64,000 nt of DNA from WTFV01 sp965203525 (GCA_965203525.1 OZ241898.1:3286001-3350000); one strand, 5' to 3'; shown: positions 1 through 9,026, counted from the stretch's first letter. Notes: generated from the letters alone by a model not told the origin. Numbers and translations are program-made.

Positions 1-714
1 GGCCCCGTTCTCGACCCGGCGTACGCGTCGTTCGTCGGGCAGTTCGCGATCCCGCTGCGGCACGGCCTGACGATCGGGGAGCTGGCGCGGCTGTTCAACG
101 ACCACTTCGGGATCGGAGCCGACCTGGAGGTCGTCCCCCTCGGCGGCTGGTCGCGGGCGATGCGCCACGACGACGCGGACGCCCCCTGGGTCATGCCGTC
201 GCCGAACCTGCCGACCCTCGACAGCGCCGCCGTCTACCCCGGCACGGTGCTCCTGGAGGGAACGCTGCTGTCCGAGGGCCGCGGCACCACCCGGCCGTTC
301 GAGCTGGCGGGGGCGCCCGGCATCGATCCGGAGGCGCTGGCCGGCGCGCTGAACGGACTCGGCCTGCCCGGCGTCCGCTTCCGGCCGGCGACGTTCGAGC
401 CGACGTTCCAGAAGCACGCCGGGCGGCCCTGCGGCGGCTGCCAGATACACGTCACCGACCGGCGCGCGTTCCGGCCGGTGGTGACCGGGGTCGCGGTGCT
501 GGCGGCCTGCCGGCAGGCGCTCGGGGACCGCTTCCGCTGGCGCGACCCGCCGTACGAATACGAGCGCGACAAGATGCCGATCGACATCCTGGCCGGATCG
601 CCCGCCCTGCGGCGCGACGTCGAGGCCGGCCGGACCGCGGCCGACGTCGCCGCGGGCTGGCAGGACGAACTGGAAGCGTTCGAGGCGCTCCGGCGGGACT
701 TCCTCCTCTACTGA
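1..714 (+). CDS. NamZ-type exo-beta-N-acetylmuramidase (DUF1343), 3' part
   Basis: The reading frame is open from the first base of the window, so the 5' end lies outside. About 237 residues are visible. The motifs 'GQFAIPLRHGLTIGELARL', 'GWSRAM', 'MPSPNLPTLDSA' and 'LEGTLLSEGRGTTRPFE' are characteristic of the C-terminal half of DUF1343 proteins. Known members (NamZ) release MurNAc from the non-reducing ends of peptidoglycan fragments outside the cytoplasm, so a cell-wall recycling or scavenging role is likely. The N-terminal signal and catalytic region cannot be seen. The next feature downstream is a pseudogene on the other strand, so no operon partner is visible. Confidence 0.85.
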   Translation, partial: GPVLDPAYASFVGQFAIPLRHGLTIGELARLFNDHFGIGADLEVVPLGGWSRAMRHDDADAPWVMPSPNLPTLDSAAVYPGTVLLEGTLLSEGRGTTRPFELAGAPGIDPEALAGALNGLGLPGVRFRPATFEPTFQKHAGRPCGGCQIHVTDRRAFRPVVTGVAVLAACRQALGDRFRWRDPPYEYERDKMPIDILAGSPALRRDVEAGRTAADVAAGWQDELEAFEALRRDFLLY

Positions 715-880
715 CCGCGGCCGGCGTGCCGGCCGGCCCCCCTGCGACGCGGCCGGCACGGACGGAGGGGCTGGCAGCCTTGTCTGCGACGCGGCCGGTG
801 ACCTTGGCCGTCGCGGCCGGCGCCTCGGCGCGGCCTTGCCCGGCATCGCCCGCTCGGCCCGCGCCGCGCGGGGACGTCGA

Positions 881-1441
881 TCAGCCGCCGGTGTCCTCGT
901 CGTCCACCGCCTCGCAGGCCGCCAGTTCCCAGCCGTGGAACACCAGCGCCACGCCGACGTGCCGCACCGCCGGCCGGAGGCGGCGCAGGCCCTCGTCGGC
1001 CAGATAGCCGCGCAACTGCGCCCGCGCCTCCCGCAGCCGGGAGGCCACCGCGTCCCGTCCGCCGCCTCGCCGCGCCGCAGGTACTTGAGCTCGATGACGT
1101 AGCCGTAGCGGACGTCCGGATACCGGGCGAGGAACGGCTCGAGGTGCAGGTCCGCGTATCCCTTGTTCAGCTCGCGCTCGGAGCGGATCAGGAAGTGGCC
1201 GGCCAGGCTGAAGTGCACCGCCAGGAACGCCTGCACCACCTTCTCCCCGTCCAGGGTGTCGTCGAAGGCGGAGAAGTTGAAGCGCAGGATGACGTAGCGC
1301 GAGCGGTCGTCCGTCGGTTTCCGGCCGGCGTCGGTGCCCTCGAAGACGGCGTCCCACTCGTCGGCGCGGGTGCGGTCGTAGTAGTTCTCGAGCACCGACC
1401 CCACGGGGCTCTTGCCGAAGCGCCGGGGGCGGATCAGGAAC
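881..1441 (-). pseudogene. Decayed AAA-ATPase-like / PD-(D/E)XK nuclease protein
   Basis: Conceptual translation of the minus strand gives fragments of the widespread AAA-ATPase-like plus PDDEXK_9 family. 'FLIRPRRFGKSP' (ATPase N-terminal part) is followed by 'YDRTRADEWDAVF' and 'VILRFNFSAFDD'. It then jumps directly to the C-terminal nuclease part 'LNKGYADLHLEPFLARYP' and 'YGYVIELKYLRRGEA', so roughly 300 residues of the family's usual middle are missing. A frameshift after that motif puts the tail ('LRGYLADEGLRRL', 'ALVFHGWELA') in another frame. The 5' end is replaced by a copy of a dispersed repeat (1442-1566). This is clearly non-functional. Confidence 0.75.
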
Positions 1442-1566
1442 GGCGCCGCATCCCGGCTGCACTGCGTCGTTCGTCGGTCGCGCAGGGCCGCCATGCTCCC
1501 TCCGCACGCCTTGTCAGCCGGGCGCCCCGCCCGTCCCGGTGCGACGCGGGGTTTCGCCACGGGCTG
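1442..1566 (-). repeat. Dispersed MITE-like repeat, copy 1 (truncated)
   Basis: The reverse complement of this stretch matches 46091-46215 almost base for base over 125 bases, with only a handful of substitutions. It lacks the right terminus seen in the copy near 46.2 kb and is joined directly to the broken ATPase gene at 1441. The left terminus (reading 'cagcccgtggcgaaac' on the minus strand) abuts the end of the neighbouring lipoprotein gene. Confidence 0.85.
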
Positions 1567-1567
1567 T

Positions 1568-2794
1568 TCAGGACGACGGCGGCAGCGGCACGGTCATGTA
1601 ATCCAGCTCGCCCAAAACGTTGGCGTTGTTGTTGCAAGATAAAATGAACCTTGTGCGTGTGGTTCTCGGGATGCTGAAGGTCCACAGACGGGCCGGGTCG
1701 TCCGTGTAGCCCGACGGCACCCGGGGTATCGGGTTTCCATCGCCGTCGAGACGGCGCACGGAGGCTTCGCTGTCGAGAAGCTCGGCTCCGTTCCGATCTA
1801 TTGTGGCCTGGCCGCCCCCTGGCAATCTTTGCGCGACCCAGACTCCGTAGTCGGGGGTGTCACTGCCCGCCACGCAACCAACGTCGATGATGCCCCCCCA
1901 GGCCCAGCTTCCCTCGGAATAGACCTGGGCGATCACCCGGCCGGTCTCTCCCTCGGCGTAGTACCACCTTGCCCACCGGACCAGAAAGGATCCGCCGCCG
2001 TCGGGGCCGGCCCCCGTGAAGGGGTAGCCGGGGGAACCCACGTTTCCGCGGTTGACGGCGAGGCTGTCGGCGAGCAGGATCCAGACCGGTCTCAGGTCCG
2101 GTTCCGGTTCCAGTTCCGGTTCGGGTTCCGGTTCCCACGGCGAAAACCGGCTGTCCTCCCAGCCGGCGCCGTTGCCGTCCGTGTCGACGCTGGTGACGGT
2201 GCGGCCCTCTTCGTCCGTCCGGCACGACAGCGGCGCGTTGCGCCAGCCGTCGGCCCGGTCGGCGGACAGTTCGGCCGCCTCGATGACGAGCCAGCCGGCG
2301 CAGTCCGGCAGCGTCAGCGTCCGGGACGGCGAGCCGACGAATGCGAAGCTCTCCTCGAAGACCGGTTCGTCGCACCGCTGACCGACGTGATGCGGCTCCA
2401 CCGGGCAGTGCCGGATGGTGACGGCGCGGTTCCGGTACTCGCGGGCCGCGTCCGGCATCCCGGGCATGTCGACCGGGACGAACGTGATCGTCACCTCGCC
2501 GTCGACGTACTCGATCCGTGCGTTGTATGCGTTGAAGCCCCGGGTGTGCGGCGCAAGCTGCGAGAGCCCCGGGTTGGCGCCTGCCGTCAGGCCGGCCGCC
2601 GGGCCGCCGTACAGGTCGGCGTCACCGGCAAGAAGATGGAACGGGTTTACTCCCCCCCCCCCCCCCCCCCCGGACGGCGCGGTCGCCAGCGGCGACGGCT
2701 GAAGCGGCGAGGACGAGGAATCGTCGTCGGAGCAGGCGACCAGACCCGCACCGGCGGCCAGCAGGACCGTGACCACGAAGAAGCAGTTTCGCAT
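1568..2794 (-). CDS. Predicted surface lipoprotein, function unknown
   Basis: The chosen ATG at 2794 gives a clean lipoprotein signal: 'MRNCFFVVTVLLAAGAGLVAC' with the lipobox LVAC and Cys21 as lipidation site. A longer upstream extension is possible but would bury this signal. The mature part (about 390 residues) starts with an Asp/Ser-rich linker, followed by a run of seven glycines encoded by an uninterrupted 20-base G tract. It has a central acidic 'EPEPEPELEPEPD' stretch and no domain I recognise. A TATGAT hexamer on the minus strand (2861-2866) could be its -10 box, giving a leader of about 60 bases. The gene ends a few bases from a repeat copy. Confidence 0.7.
   Translation of the reverse strand: MRNCFFVVTVLLAAGAGLVACSDDDSSSSPLQPSPLATAPSGGGGGGGVNPFHLLAGDADLYGGPAAGLTAGANPGLSQLAPHTRGFNAYNARIEYVDGEVTITFVPVDMPGMPDAAREYRNRAVTIRHCPVEPHHVGQRCDEPVFEESFAFVGSPSRTLTLPDCAGWLVIEAAELSADRADGWRNAPLSCRTDEEGRTVTSVDTDGNGAGWEDSRFSPWEPEPEPELEPEPDLRPVWILLADSLAVNRGNVGSPGYPFTGAGPDGGGSFLVRWARWYYAEGETGRVIAQVYSEGSWAWGGIIDVGCVAGSDTPDYGVWVAQRLPGGGQATIDRNGAELLDSEASVRRLDGDGNPIPRVPSGYTDDPARLWTFSIPRTTRTRFILSCNNNANVLGELDYMTVPLPPSS
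2652..2671. repeat. 20-base poly-C/poly-G tract inside a coding region
   Basis: Twenty consecutive C on the plus strand (G on the coding minus strand) encode most of the seven-glycine linker just after the lipoprotein signal peptide. Tracts of this length are prone to slippage during replication and also to sequencing error. Confidence 0.9.
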
Positions 2795-3090
2795 CGCAAT
2801 TCCCGGCTTCCGGAGGACTCGCTCCGACGGCTGCGATGGAAGCCGATCGCAGCCGGACGAATCATACCAGCTTGCGATGGGCGAGACCGCCAGACGCGCC
2901 TGATGCGGGCCGACCATCTCCAGCAGCCGTTGCAGCCCCGCCGGCGGTCTTCCCCCGCTTTCGGGGCGCCGGTGTCCGCCGGGCTGGCAGACAGGTGAGC
3001 ACGGCTGGATCGGTGGCGGGAGCTTCGCCCCGCAACGGGCCGCCGGCGTCCGCCGTGCTATCTTGAGGACCCTGCAAGGCCTCTCGCACC

Positions 3091-4815
3091 ATGAACGAAC
3101 GGCAGCTCGCGGTGAACCGGCGGCGCTTCCTCACCGGTCTGCCGGCGGCCGGAATCACGTCCGCCCTGATGCCCGGCGCGCTCGCGGCGGTGGCGCAGGA
3201 CGCCGGCGAGGTGACGGTCGGGATGCTCGCGGCGGCGCAGCGCATCGCCGGGCTCGACTTCTCCGCGGACGAGCTCGAGCGGGTCGCCGCGCGGCTGAAC
3301 CGGCCGGGCGGCCGGCCGGACGTCGAGACCCTGCGCGCCGCCGACCTCGGGAACGCCGCGCAGCCGGCCATCGTGTTCAACCCGCTACCGCCCGGCATGA
3401 CCGTGCCGACGGGGCGCCGTGCGCGGCGGCGCGCGGCGGTCGCGGTGACGATGCCGTCCACCGACGAGGATCTGGCGTTCCTGCCGGTCACGCATCTGGC
3501 GAAGCTGATCGAGACCCGGCAGGTCAAGCCGTCCGAGCTGACCGAGCTGTACCTGGCGCGGTTGCGGCGGCACGATCCGACGTTGCGCTGCGTGGTCAGC
3601 TACACGGAGGAGATCGCGCGCCGCCAGGCGCGGCAGGCCGACGAGGAGATCGCGGCCGGCGTCTACCGCGGCCCGCTGCACGGGATCCCGTGGGGCGCCA
3701 AGGATCTGCTGGCGGTGCGTGGCACCCGCACGACGTGGGGCGCCTCGCCCTACCGGCGGCAGACCATCGACGCCGACGCCACCGTGTATGCGCGGCTGAC
3801 CGCGGCGGGGGCGATTCTCGTCGCCAAGCTGTCGATGGGCGCCCTGGCGTCGGGGGACCGCTGGTTCGGCGGCCGAACGCGGAACCCCTGGAATCCCGAG
3901 CAGGGGGCGAGCGGATCGTCGGCCGGCTCGGGCGCGGCGACCGCGGCCGGACTGGTCGGCTTCGCGCTCGGGACCGAGACGCGCGGCTCGATCATCTCGC
4001 CGGCGACCCGCAACGGGGTGACCGGCCTGCGCCCGACGTTCGGGCGGGTGAGCCGCCACGGCGCGATGGCGCTGAGCTGGACCATGGACAAGATCGGGCC
4101 GCTGTGCCGCTCGGCGGAGGACTGCGCGCTGGTGTTCGATGCGATCCGCGGACCGGACGGCCGGGACAACACCGTCTTCGACGCGCCGTTCGACTGGGAC
4201 GCCGAGTCCGACCTCGCGGGCCTGCGGGTGGGCTTCCTGCGGTCGAGTTTCGACGAGACCGCCGTCGAGGACGATCCGCGGGACCCCGGGCGCGCGCCCC
4301 GGCAGCGGCGGACGCTGGCGAACAACCGGGCGGCGCTGGACGTGCTCCGGGGGCTGGGGGTGACGCCGGCGCCGCTGGACCTTCCGGAACTGCCGGTGGA
4401 GGCCATCGGCTTCATCCTGGGCACGGAGGCGGCGGCGGCGTTCGACGCGCCGACGGTCGACGCCCGGCTCGACGGCATGCGCGAGCCGCCCGAGGAGAGC
4501 CGCTGGCCCGACGGTTTCCGGGCCTCCCGGTTCGTGTCGGCGGTCGACTACCTGCAGGCGAACCGGCTGCGGATGCGGATCATCGAGCAGGTGCACGAGG
4601 CGCTCGGCGACCTCGACCTGTTCGTCGGCAGCGACCTGCGGCTGACCAACCTGACCGGGCATCCGGAGGTGAGCATGCCGAGCGGGTTCTTCGAAGGGTC
4701 GCCCACGAGCCTGCGCTTCACCGGCAAGCTGTTCGGGGAGGCGGAGATCCTGCGGGTCGCCCACGCCTGGCAGGCGGCCACCGATCACCACCTGCGGCGT
4801 CCGCCGCTCGGCTGA
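3091..4815 (+). CDS. Tat-exported amidase-signature hydrolase
   Basis: This is a 574-residue amidase signature (AS) family protein with an N-terminal twin-arginine signal ('NRRRFLTGLPAAG'), so it is probably exported folded. The AS catalytic triad is visible: Lys204 in 'WGAKDLL', the cis-Ser in 'GASGSSAGSG' (276-277) and Ser300 in 'GTETRGSIISPA'. AS enzymes cleave C-N bonds of amides; the substrate cannot be inferred here. A TATCTT hexamer lies about 30 bases upstream of the ATG. The C-terminal third is divergent, as is common for this family. The neighbour on the opposite strand is an exported esterase. Confidence 0.88.
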   Translation: MNERQLAVNRRRFLTGLPAAGITSALMPGALAAVAQDAGEVTVGMLAAAQRIAGLDFSADELERVAARLNRPGGRPDVETLRAADLGNAAQPAIVFNPLPPGMTVPTGRRARRRAAVAVTMPSTDEDLAFLPVTHLAKLIETRQVKPSELTELYLARLRRHDPTLRCVVSYTEEIARRQARQADEEIAAGVYRGPLHGIPWGAKDLLAVRGTRTTWGASPYRRQTIDADATVYARLTAAGAILVAKLSMGALASGDRWFGGRTRNPWNPEQGASGSSAGSGAATAAGLVGFALGTETRGSIISPATRNGVTGLRPTFGRVSRHGAMALSWTMDKIGPLCRSAEDCALVFDAIRGPDGRDNTVFDAPFDWDAESDLAGLRVGFLRSSFDETAVEDDPRDPGRAPRQRRTLANNRAALDVLRGLGVTPAPLDLPELPVEAIGFILGTEAAAAFDAPTVDARLDGMREPPEESRWPDGFRASRFVSAVDYLQANRLRMRIIEQVHEALGDLDLFVGSDLRLTNLTGHPEVSMPSGFFEGSPTSLRFTGKLFGEAEILRVAHAWQAATDHHLRRPPLG

Positions 4816-5001
4816 ACGGCGCGCGGGCGCGACCGGGCCTGCTCAGGCTCGGGCTGGACGGCAGGTGAACGCGCCCGGCCGCGCGTGAACCCGGCGTCAG
4901 GATGCGGCGCGGCGCCCCAGGCCGGGCCCGGGGCGCCGCGGAACAGGCCGCGCCGGCCGGCGCAGGAGCGGCGGATGCGCTCCCGCGGCCGCCGTCCGGC
5001 C

Positions 5002-5970
5002 TCAGTCGTCCGTCGTCCCGGCGCCCGGGACGTGCTCGTCGAGGAACGCGCGGATCGCCGCGTAGATCCGCTGGTTTTCCCCGGGGCTGAACCCGCCGTG
5101 TCCGCCGCCCTCGATCGTCAGCAGCCGGTTCGGCACGCCCCACTCGTCGAGCAGCTCGTGCAGGCGCGTCGCGTGGTCGTAGGGCACGATCGAGTCGGCG
5201 TCGCCGTGGATGGTCAGGATCGGCGGGGTGTCGCCGCGCACGTAGTTGACCGGCGAGACGCGCCGCGCCACCGCGTCGCGATCGCCGCGGCTCCCGAGCC
5301 ACGCCTCGGTGAAGTTCCCGGAGGTCCCCGGCGTACGATGGGCCAGGTCGTGGACGTCGGTGATACCGTACCAGTTGATGATCGCGGCGACCTCGAGTTC
5401 GGCGGTCGACGTCGCGCCGGTGGTCCAGGCGCGGCGCCGGTCGCCGGGGCACTGGCGGTCCAGGCCGGCCGAGGCGGGGAGCATGCCGGTGGTCAGCGCC
5501 AGATGGCCGCCGGCGGAGTTGCCGGTCACCACGATGCGCCCGAGGTCGAAGTTGAACTGCCCGGCGTTGCGGTAGACCCAGCGCAGCGCGCAACGGCAGT
5601 CCTCGACGGCGGCCGGCGCGTGCGCCGCGTCCGCCAGCCGGTAGGAGACGTTGACCACGCTCCAGCCCATCTCCAGGTAGGGGAGGAAGGTCAGCGCGGA
5701 CGCTTCCTTGCTGCCGTTGGTCCAGCCGCCGCCGTGGACGTAGACGAGCGTCGGGGTCGGTTCGGACGCTCCGCGCGGACGGTAGACGTCGAGCGTCAGG
5801 TCCCGTCCGCCGGCGCGGTGGTAGGTGACGTTCGGGGTCAGGCTGTAGCCGGTGGCCACCCGCACGAACGCGGCCGCCGGGTCGCCGGTCTGCGCGCCGG
5901 CCGCCGCCGGCGCGCCGGGCACGATCGTCGCGGCGAGGCCGATCGCCGCCAGGCTGGAGAATCTCGTCAC
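5002..5970 (-). CDS. Secreted alpha/beta-hydrolase, HSL-type esterase/lipase
   Basis: The GTG at 5970 is preferred because an AGTGAGG Shine-Dalgarno precedes it and the protein then starts with a signal peptide ('VTRFSSLAAIGLAATIVPG', cleavage near 'AGAQ'). The 322-residue product shows the oxyanion-hole motif 'HGGGW', the nucleophile elbow 'GNSAGGH', the acid in 'GDADSIVP' and the catalytic His in 'GGGHGGF'. This is the hormone-sensitive-lipase/carboxylesterase type. It likely hydrolyses short-chain esters in the periplasm or outside. Several Cys (CRCALRW, RQCPGDR) may form disulphides. Confidence 0.87.
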   Translation of the reverse strand: MTRFSSLAAIGLAATIVPGAPAAAGAQTGDPAAAFVRVATGYSLTPNVTYHRAGGRDLTLDVYRPRGASEPTPTLVYVHGGGWTNGSKEASALTFLPYLEMGWSVVNVSYRLADAAHAPAAVEDCRCALRWVYRNAGQFNFDLGRIVVTGNSAGGHLALTTGMLPASAGLDRQCPGDRRRAWTTGATSTAELEVAAIINWYGITDVHDLAHRTPGTSGNFTEAWLGSRGDRDAVARRVSPVNYVRGDTPPILTIHGDADSIVPYDHATRLHELLDEWGVPNRLLTIEGGGHGGFSPGENQRIYAAIRAFLDEHVPGAGTTDD

Positions 5971-6232
5971 TGTCGCCTCACTTTCTTTCCGTCGTTGCCG
6001 GTGCGCGTTCCGAAGGTGTTCCGAACCTGCCGATTCTGTCATTCCTCCGGCAGCCCGTCGAGACCGGCACGCGCCGCGGACGATCCGGCGCCGGCCGCAG
6101 CGTTCGGGAGCCGTCCGTTTCGGCCGTCGGGAGAAGGCGAATGACGGCCGGTCGCCGAGGTCATCCGGAGCTACGCCAACCGGTGGGAGCGATAGATAGA
6201 TAGAGGAATGGGGTTCGTGAAGAACGGCCCCG

Positions 6233-6910
6233 TCAGCCGAATATCTCGTCGATCCGCACGTCGAGCGCCGGCCCGTCGTCCGCCGCGTCGCGGTCTCCCT
6301 CGCCGGCTGCGCGGCGAAGATCGCTCCGGAGGCCGTCCCCCCGGCGCCGCACCTGCGCGCGCGCGTAGCCGTCCGGTCCCGGATCGGAGTACACGGTGAC
6401 GGTCCCGGCCGCAAGATCCACCAGCCACGTCTCGGGGATCCCCGCCCTGCCGTAGCGGGGCGCCTTCTGCTCCCGGTCGTGCCGCAGGGACGAATCGGCC
6501 ACCTCGACGACCAGAAGAACGTCGTCCGCGTCGGGGTGCCGATCGGTGTAGCCGCTCCGCCGCCGCCGCGCCACCACCAGATCGGGTTGCGGTTCGGTGT
6601 GGCGGTCCAGACGAATCGGATTCTGGACGCTCACGTACGCGCGGCCGGCAAGGCGCGTGACGAGCAACTCGGTCAGGCGGCTGACGATCCACGCGTGCGG
6701 CGGGCCGATGGGCGTCATCTCCAGGACCGTTCCATCGATCAGCTCCACCCGGTCGTCCTCGGTGAAGATCCCCGCCTCGCCCATGCGCGTGAACTCGTCG
6801 ACGGCAAAGCGGTACGGCCGGACGTGCGCGACGCGTTCCCGCTCCGTCGCCGTCCCCGTAGCGCGGCCTTCCCGTTCCGCCACCGCCATGTCGCGTCCCG
6901 TGCGCGCCAT
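6233..6910 (-). CDS. Uma2 family (DUF820) PD-(D/E)XK protein
   Basis: The 225-residue protein has the Uma2 layout: 'RVELIDGTVLEMTPIGPPH', 'PQPDLVVARR' and 'LLVVEVADSSLRHDRE', that is the PD-(D/E)XK-like acidic residues Glu, Asp and Glu, followed by 'GIPETWLVDL'. Uma2 proteins are small predicted endonucleases abundant in cyanobacteria, actinobacteria and acidobacteria; their role is poorly known. The ATG at 6910 is supported by a TATGAT -10 box only five bases upstream and no Shine-Dalgarno, pointing to a leaderless mRNA. The C-terminal 30 residues are Arg/Asp-rich and probably disordered. Confidence 0.85.
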   Translation of the reverse strand: MARTGRDMAVAEREGRATGTATERERVAHVRPYRFAVDEFTRMGEAGIFTEDDRVELIDGTVLEMTPIGPPHAWIVSRLTELLVTRLAGRAYVSVQNPIRLDRHTEPQPDLVVARRRRSGYTDRHPDADDVLLVVEVADSSLRHDREQKAPRYGRAGIPETWLVDLAAGTVTVYSDPGPDGYARAQVRRRGDGLRSDLRRAAGEGDRDAADDGPALDVRIDEIFG

Positions 6911-6915
6911 GCTTC

Positions 6916-6921
6916 ATCATA
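6916..6921 (-). promoter_or_regulatory. -10 box of Uma2 gene, leaderless arrangement
   Basis: TATGAT on the minus strand lies five bases before the ATG at 6910 with no ribosome-binding site between, so the predicted transcription start coincides with the start codon. Confidence 0.5.
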
Positions 6922-6939
6922 ACAGCCCGGGCAGGAAAG

Positions 6940-6971
6940 CCCCGCTGCATTCGACGGGCGCCGCATTCCGG
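6940..6971. repeat. Partial copy 3 of the dispersed MITE-like repeat
   Basis: A 32-base stretch beginning 'ccccgctgcattcgacgg' matches the right part of the element at 46.2 kb (reverse complement) at all but one position. The bases before it loosely resemble that element's right terminus. Confidence 0.7.
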
Positions 6972-7109
6972 CGAAGGTATCATTGCGATGAAGACAAACG
7001 GCTGACGGCCGGCAGGCATGGCCAGAACCACACCCGCGGACGAGGATGACCGGCTCGGCCGGGGTGACGAGCGACGACGTCGTCGAGAGCGCCGCAACGG
7101 GCCGAGACG

Positions 7110-7187
7110 GTGCAACTGCGCGTGGTGGACCACCTGATCGTCTCCGCCGAGCAGGTCTTCAGCTTCCGCAGGGAGCGCCTGCTGTGA
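7110..7187 (+). pseudogene. radC-like (MPN/JAB domain) 3' remnant
   Basis: The last 25 codons of a radC-like frame are visible ('RVVDHLIVSAEQVFSFRRER' then LL and stop), matching the usual RadC ending 'DHLIVG...YSF.E.GLL'. The rest of the gene is absent. The 6911-7321 interval otherwise holds only a repeat fragment, this remnant and a direct duplication; I see no complete gene in it. Confidence 0.5.
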
Positions 7188-7292
7188 CCGTCGCCCCCGG
7201 CATCCTGGCGCACCGCGCGGAACTTCGCGCCGTCGTCCCAATCCGGCTGGTCATGTGACCGTCGCCCGGGCATCCTGACGCGCCGCGCGGAA
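7183..7292. repeat. Direct duplication, offset 71 bases
   Basis: The 40 bases at 7183-7222 ('tgtgaccgtcgcccccggca'...) recur at 7254-7292 with a one-base deletion and two or three substitutions. The first copy overlaps the stop codon of the radC remnant. The second ends just upstream of the TATCAT that may serve the AlbA_2 gene. Confidence 0.85.
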
Positions 7293-7321
7293 GGTATCAT
7301 CGGGAAGTCAGGAGCCGCCGC

Positions 7322-8776
7322 ATGACGCCCACGGACGTTGAAATCCTCATCCAGCAGGGCGAAGGCACGACGCTGGAGTTCAAGGAGGCCCTGTCGCCGT
7401 CGTCGTTCGCCCGCGAGATCGTCGCGCTGGCGAACACCGTCGGCGGCAAGGTTCTCCTCGGCGTGCGCGACGACGGCTCCGTGAAGGGGATCGGGGATTC
7501 CAACGCCCTGCGCGCCCGCGTCCAGGACGTCGCCCGCAACTGCGACCCGCCGGTGAAGGTGCTGGCCGAACCGGTGAACGGGGTGTTCGTGGTCCACGTG
7601 CGCGAGAGCGACGCCAAGCCGGTGCAGTGCGGCGACGGCTTCTTCTGGCGGCAGGGCGCGGTGACGCAGAAGCTCGGCCGCGACGAGATCCGAGACTTCT
7701 TCCGCGCGGAGGGGGTAATCCGGTTCGACCTTTCGCCCTGCCCCCGTTTCCGGTACCCGGAAGACTTCGACCGCGGGAAGTTCGACACGTGGCTCCGGTA
7801 CTCGAACATCACCGCCGGGCTGCCGGTGGAGGACGTGCTGGTCAACATCGAGGCGGCCGAGCGGAACGGGAACGGACTGCTGTTCCGCAACGCCGGCGTG
7901 CTCTTCTTCGCCCGGAACGTGCGGCACTTCTTCCCGGAGGCGTACGTCACGTGCCTGCTCGGGCGGGGCACGGACAAGGTCCACGTCCTGGACCGGAAGG
8001 ACTTCGACGGCGGCATCGTCGCCGATGTCGAGGACGCCATGCGTTTCGTCGAACGCAACACCCGCACCGCCTACCGGATCGAGGGCCTGCGGCGGGAGAA
8101 CGTGCCGGAATACCCGATGAAGGCGCTACGCGAGGCGATCACCAACGCGGTCATGCACCGCGACTGGTTCTTCGACGGCGCCAACGTCTTCGTCGAGCTC
8201 TACGCCGACCGCATCGAGGTGAGCAGCCCCGGCGGCCTGCCGAAGGGCCTGCGCGTGAGCGACCTCGGCCACCGGAGCATCCGCCGGAACCCACTGATCT
8301 CCGACCTGCTGCACCGGATCGAATTCATCGAGAAGGCCGGCACCGGCATCCGCCGCATCCGCGACGAGGCGCGGGACCTGCGCTGCCCGGAGCCGGCGTT
8401 CGAGTCCGACAGCTTCGTGACCGTCACCTTCCGGCCGAACCCCGCGGTTCGGGCCGCCGCCGGGGAAGTCGCAACCCAAGCCACGGGAGGGGAGCCCCCG
8501 CAAGTCACCGGGGAAGCCACCGGGGAAGTCACCGGGGAAGTTGCTCCGGAAGTCCGACTCCTGCCGGCGATGTCCGGGGAAATGACGAGGCAACAGCTCC
8601 AGGAAGCCCTTGGCCTCAAGCATGAAGATCACTTCCGTGCGGCTTATCTGCTGCCGGCCTTGCGGGCCGGCCTGATCGAAATGACCATCCCCGACAAGCC
8701 GCGCAGCAGCCGGCAGCGCTACCGGTTGACCCCGGCGGGACGAGAGCGCTTGAAGCGAATCCGGGAGGCGCGATAG
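7322..8776 (+). CDS. AlbA_2 / HATPase_c_4 ATP-binding regulator-like protein
   Basis: This is a 484-residue member of the 'divergent AAA_4 / Schlafen AlbA_2' family. Residues 1-130 form the AlbA_2 domain ('EGTTLEFKEAL', 'VALANTVGGKVLLGVRDDG'). Residues about 250-360 form the GHKL-like ATPase region ('ALREAITNAVMHRDW', 'GGLPKGL', 'FIEKAGTGIRRIRD'). The tail holds the low-complexity 'TGEATGEVTGEVAPEV' linker typical of this family, then a winged-helix segment ('LGLKHEDHFRAAYLLPALRAGLIEM'). CAGGAG precedes the ATG at a good distance. Such proteins are found in defence and mobile regions; the function is not established. It is intact while its neighbours are decayed. Confidence 0.85.
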   Translation: MTPTDVEILIQQGEGTTLEFKEALSPSSFAREIVALANTVGGKVLLGVRDDGSVKGIGDSNALRARVQDVARNCDPPVKVLAEPVNGVFVVHVRESDAKPVQCGDGFFWRQGAVTQKLGRDEIRDFFRAEGVIRFDLSPCPRFRYPEDFDRGKFDTWLRYSNITAGLPVEDVLVNIEAAERNGNGLLFRNAGVLFFARNVRHFFPEAYVTCLLGRGTDKVHVLDRKDFDGGIVADVEDAMRFVERNTRTAYRIEGLRRENVPEYPMKALREAITNAVMHRDWFFDGANVFVELYADRIEVSSPGGLPKGLRVSDLGHRSIRRNPLISDLLHRIEFIEKAGTGIRRIRDEARDLRCPEPAFESDSFVTVTFRPNPAVRAAAGEVATQATGGEPPQVTGEATGEVTGEVAPEVRLLPAMSGEMTRQQLQEALGLKHEDHFRAAYLLPALRAGLIEMTIPDKPRSSRQRYRLTPAGRERLKRIREAR

Positions 8777-8822
8777 ATGGCGCAAGGCTATCACGTCAAC
8801 TCGGCGCCGCGAAGGAACCCGA

Positions 8823-9023
8823 CATGGCCATCACGTTGGCTCGAACATCTCGGGGTGCGGCCCGGCGACAAGGTCGACGTCGACTTTCTGCGACACGGGC
8901 GGCTACAGGAGCTGATCTTTCGTACACGGCTGCTACGAGCGGCCGGGCCGGTACCGCGTGCTGGTCAAGGTGATCGACGTCTTCGGCAACGACACGTCGC
9001 AGGCGTTCGACGTGGAGGTGTGA
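8823..9023 (+). pseudogene. Remnants: AbrB-like fragment plus methyltransferase-like tail
   Basis: Two unrelated fragments share this gap. 'SRWLEHLGVRPGDKVDVDFL' followed by 'HGRL' resembles the beta-strands of an AbrB/MazE-type DNA-binding antitoxin without its start or end. After a frame change, 8949-9023 encodes 'RYRVLVKVIDVFGNDTSQAF' and stops; this resembles the 'KVVDIFGNDT' tails of some adenine-specific methyltransferases of restriction systems. The second assignment rests on memory of that tail motif and is tentative. Confidence 0.35.
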
Positions 9024-9026
9024 ACC

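Noticed and set aside
2110..2150. Acidic 'EPEPEP' repeat in the lipoprotein as a functional motif
   Set aside because: Looks like a simple low-complexity linker; no specific function can be supported.
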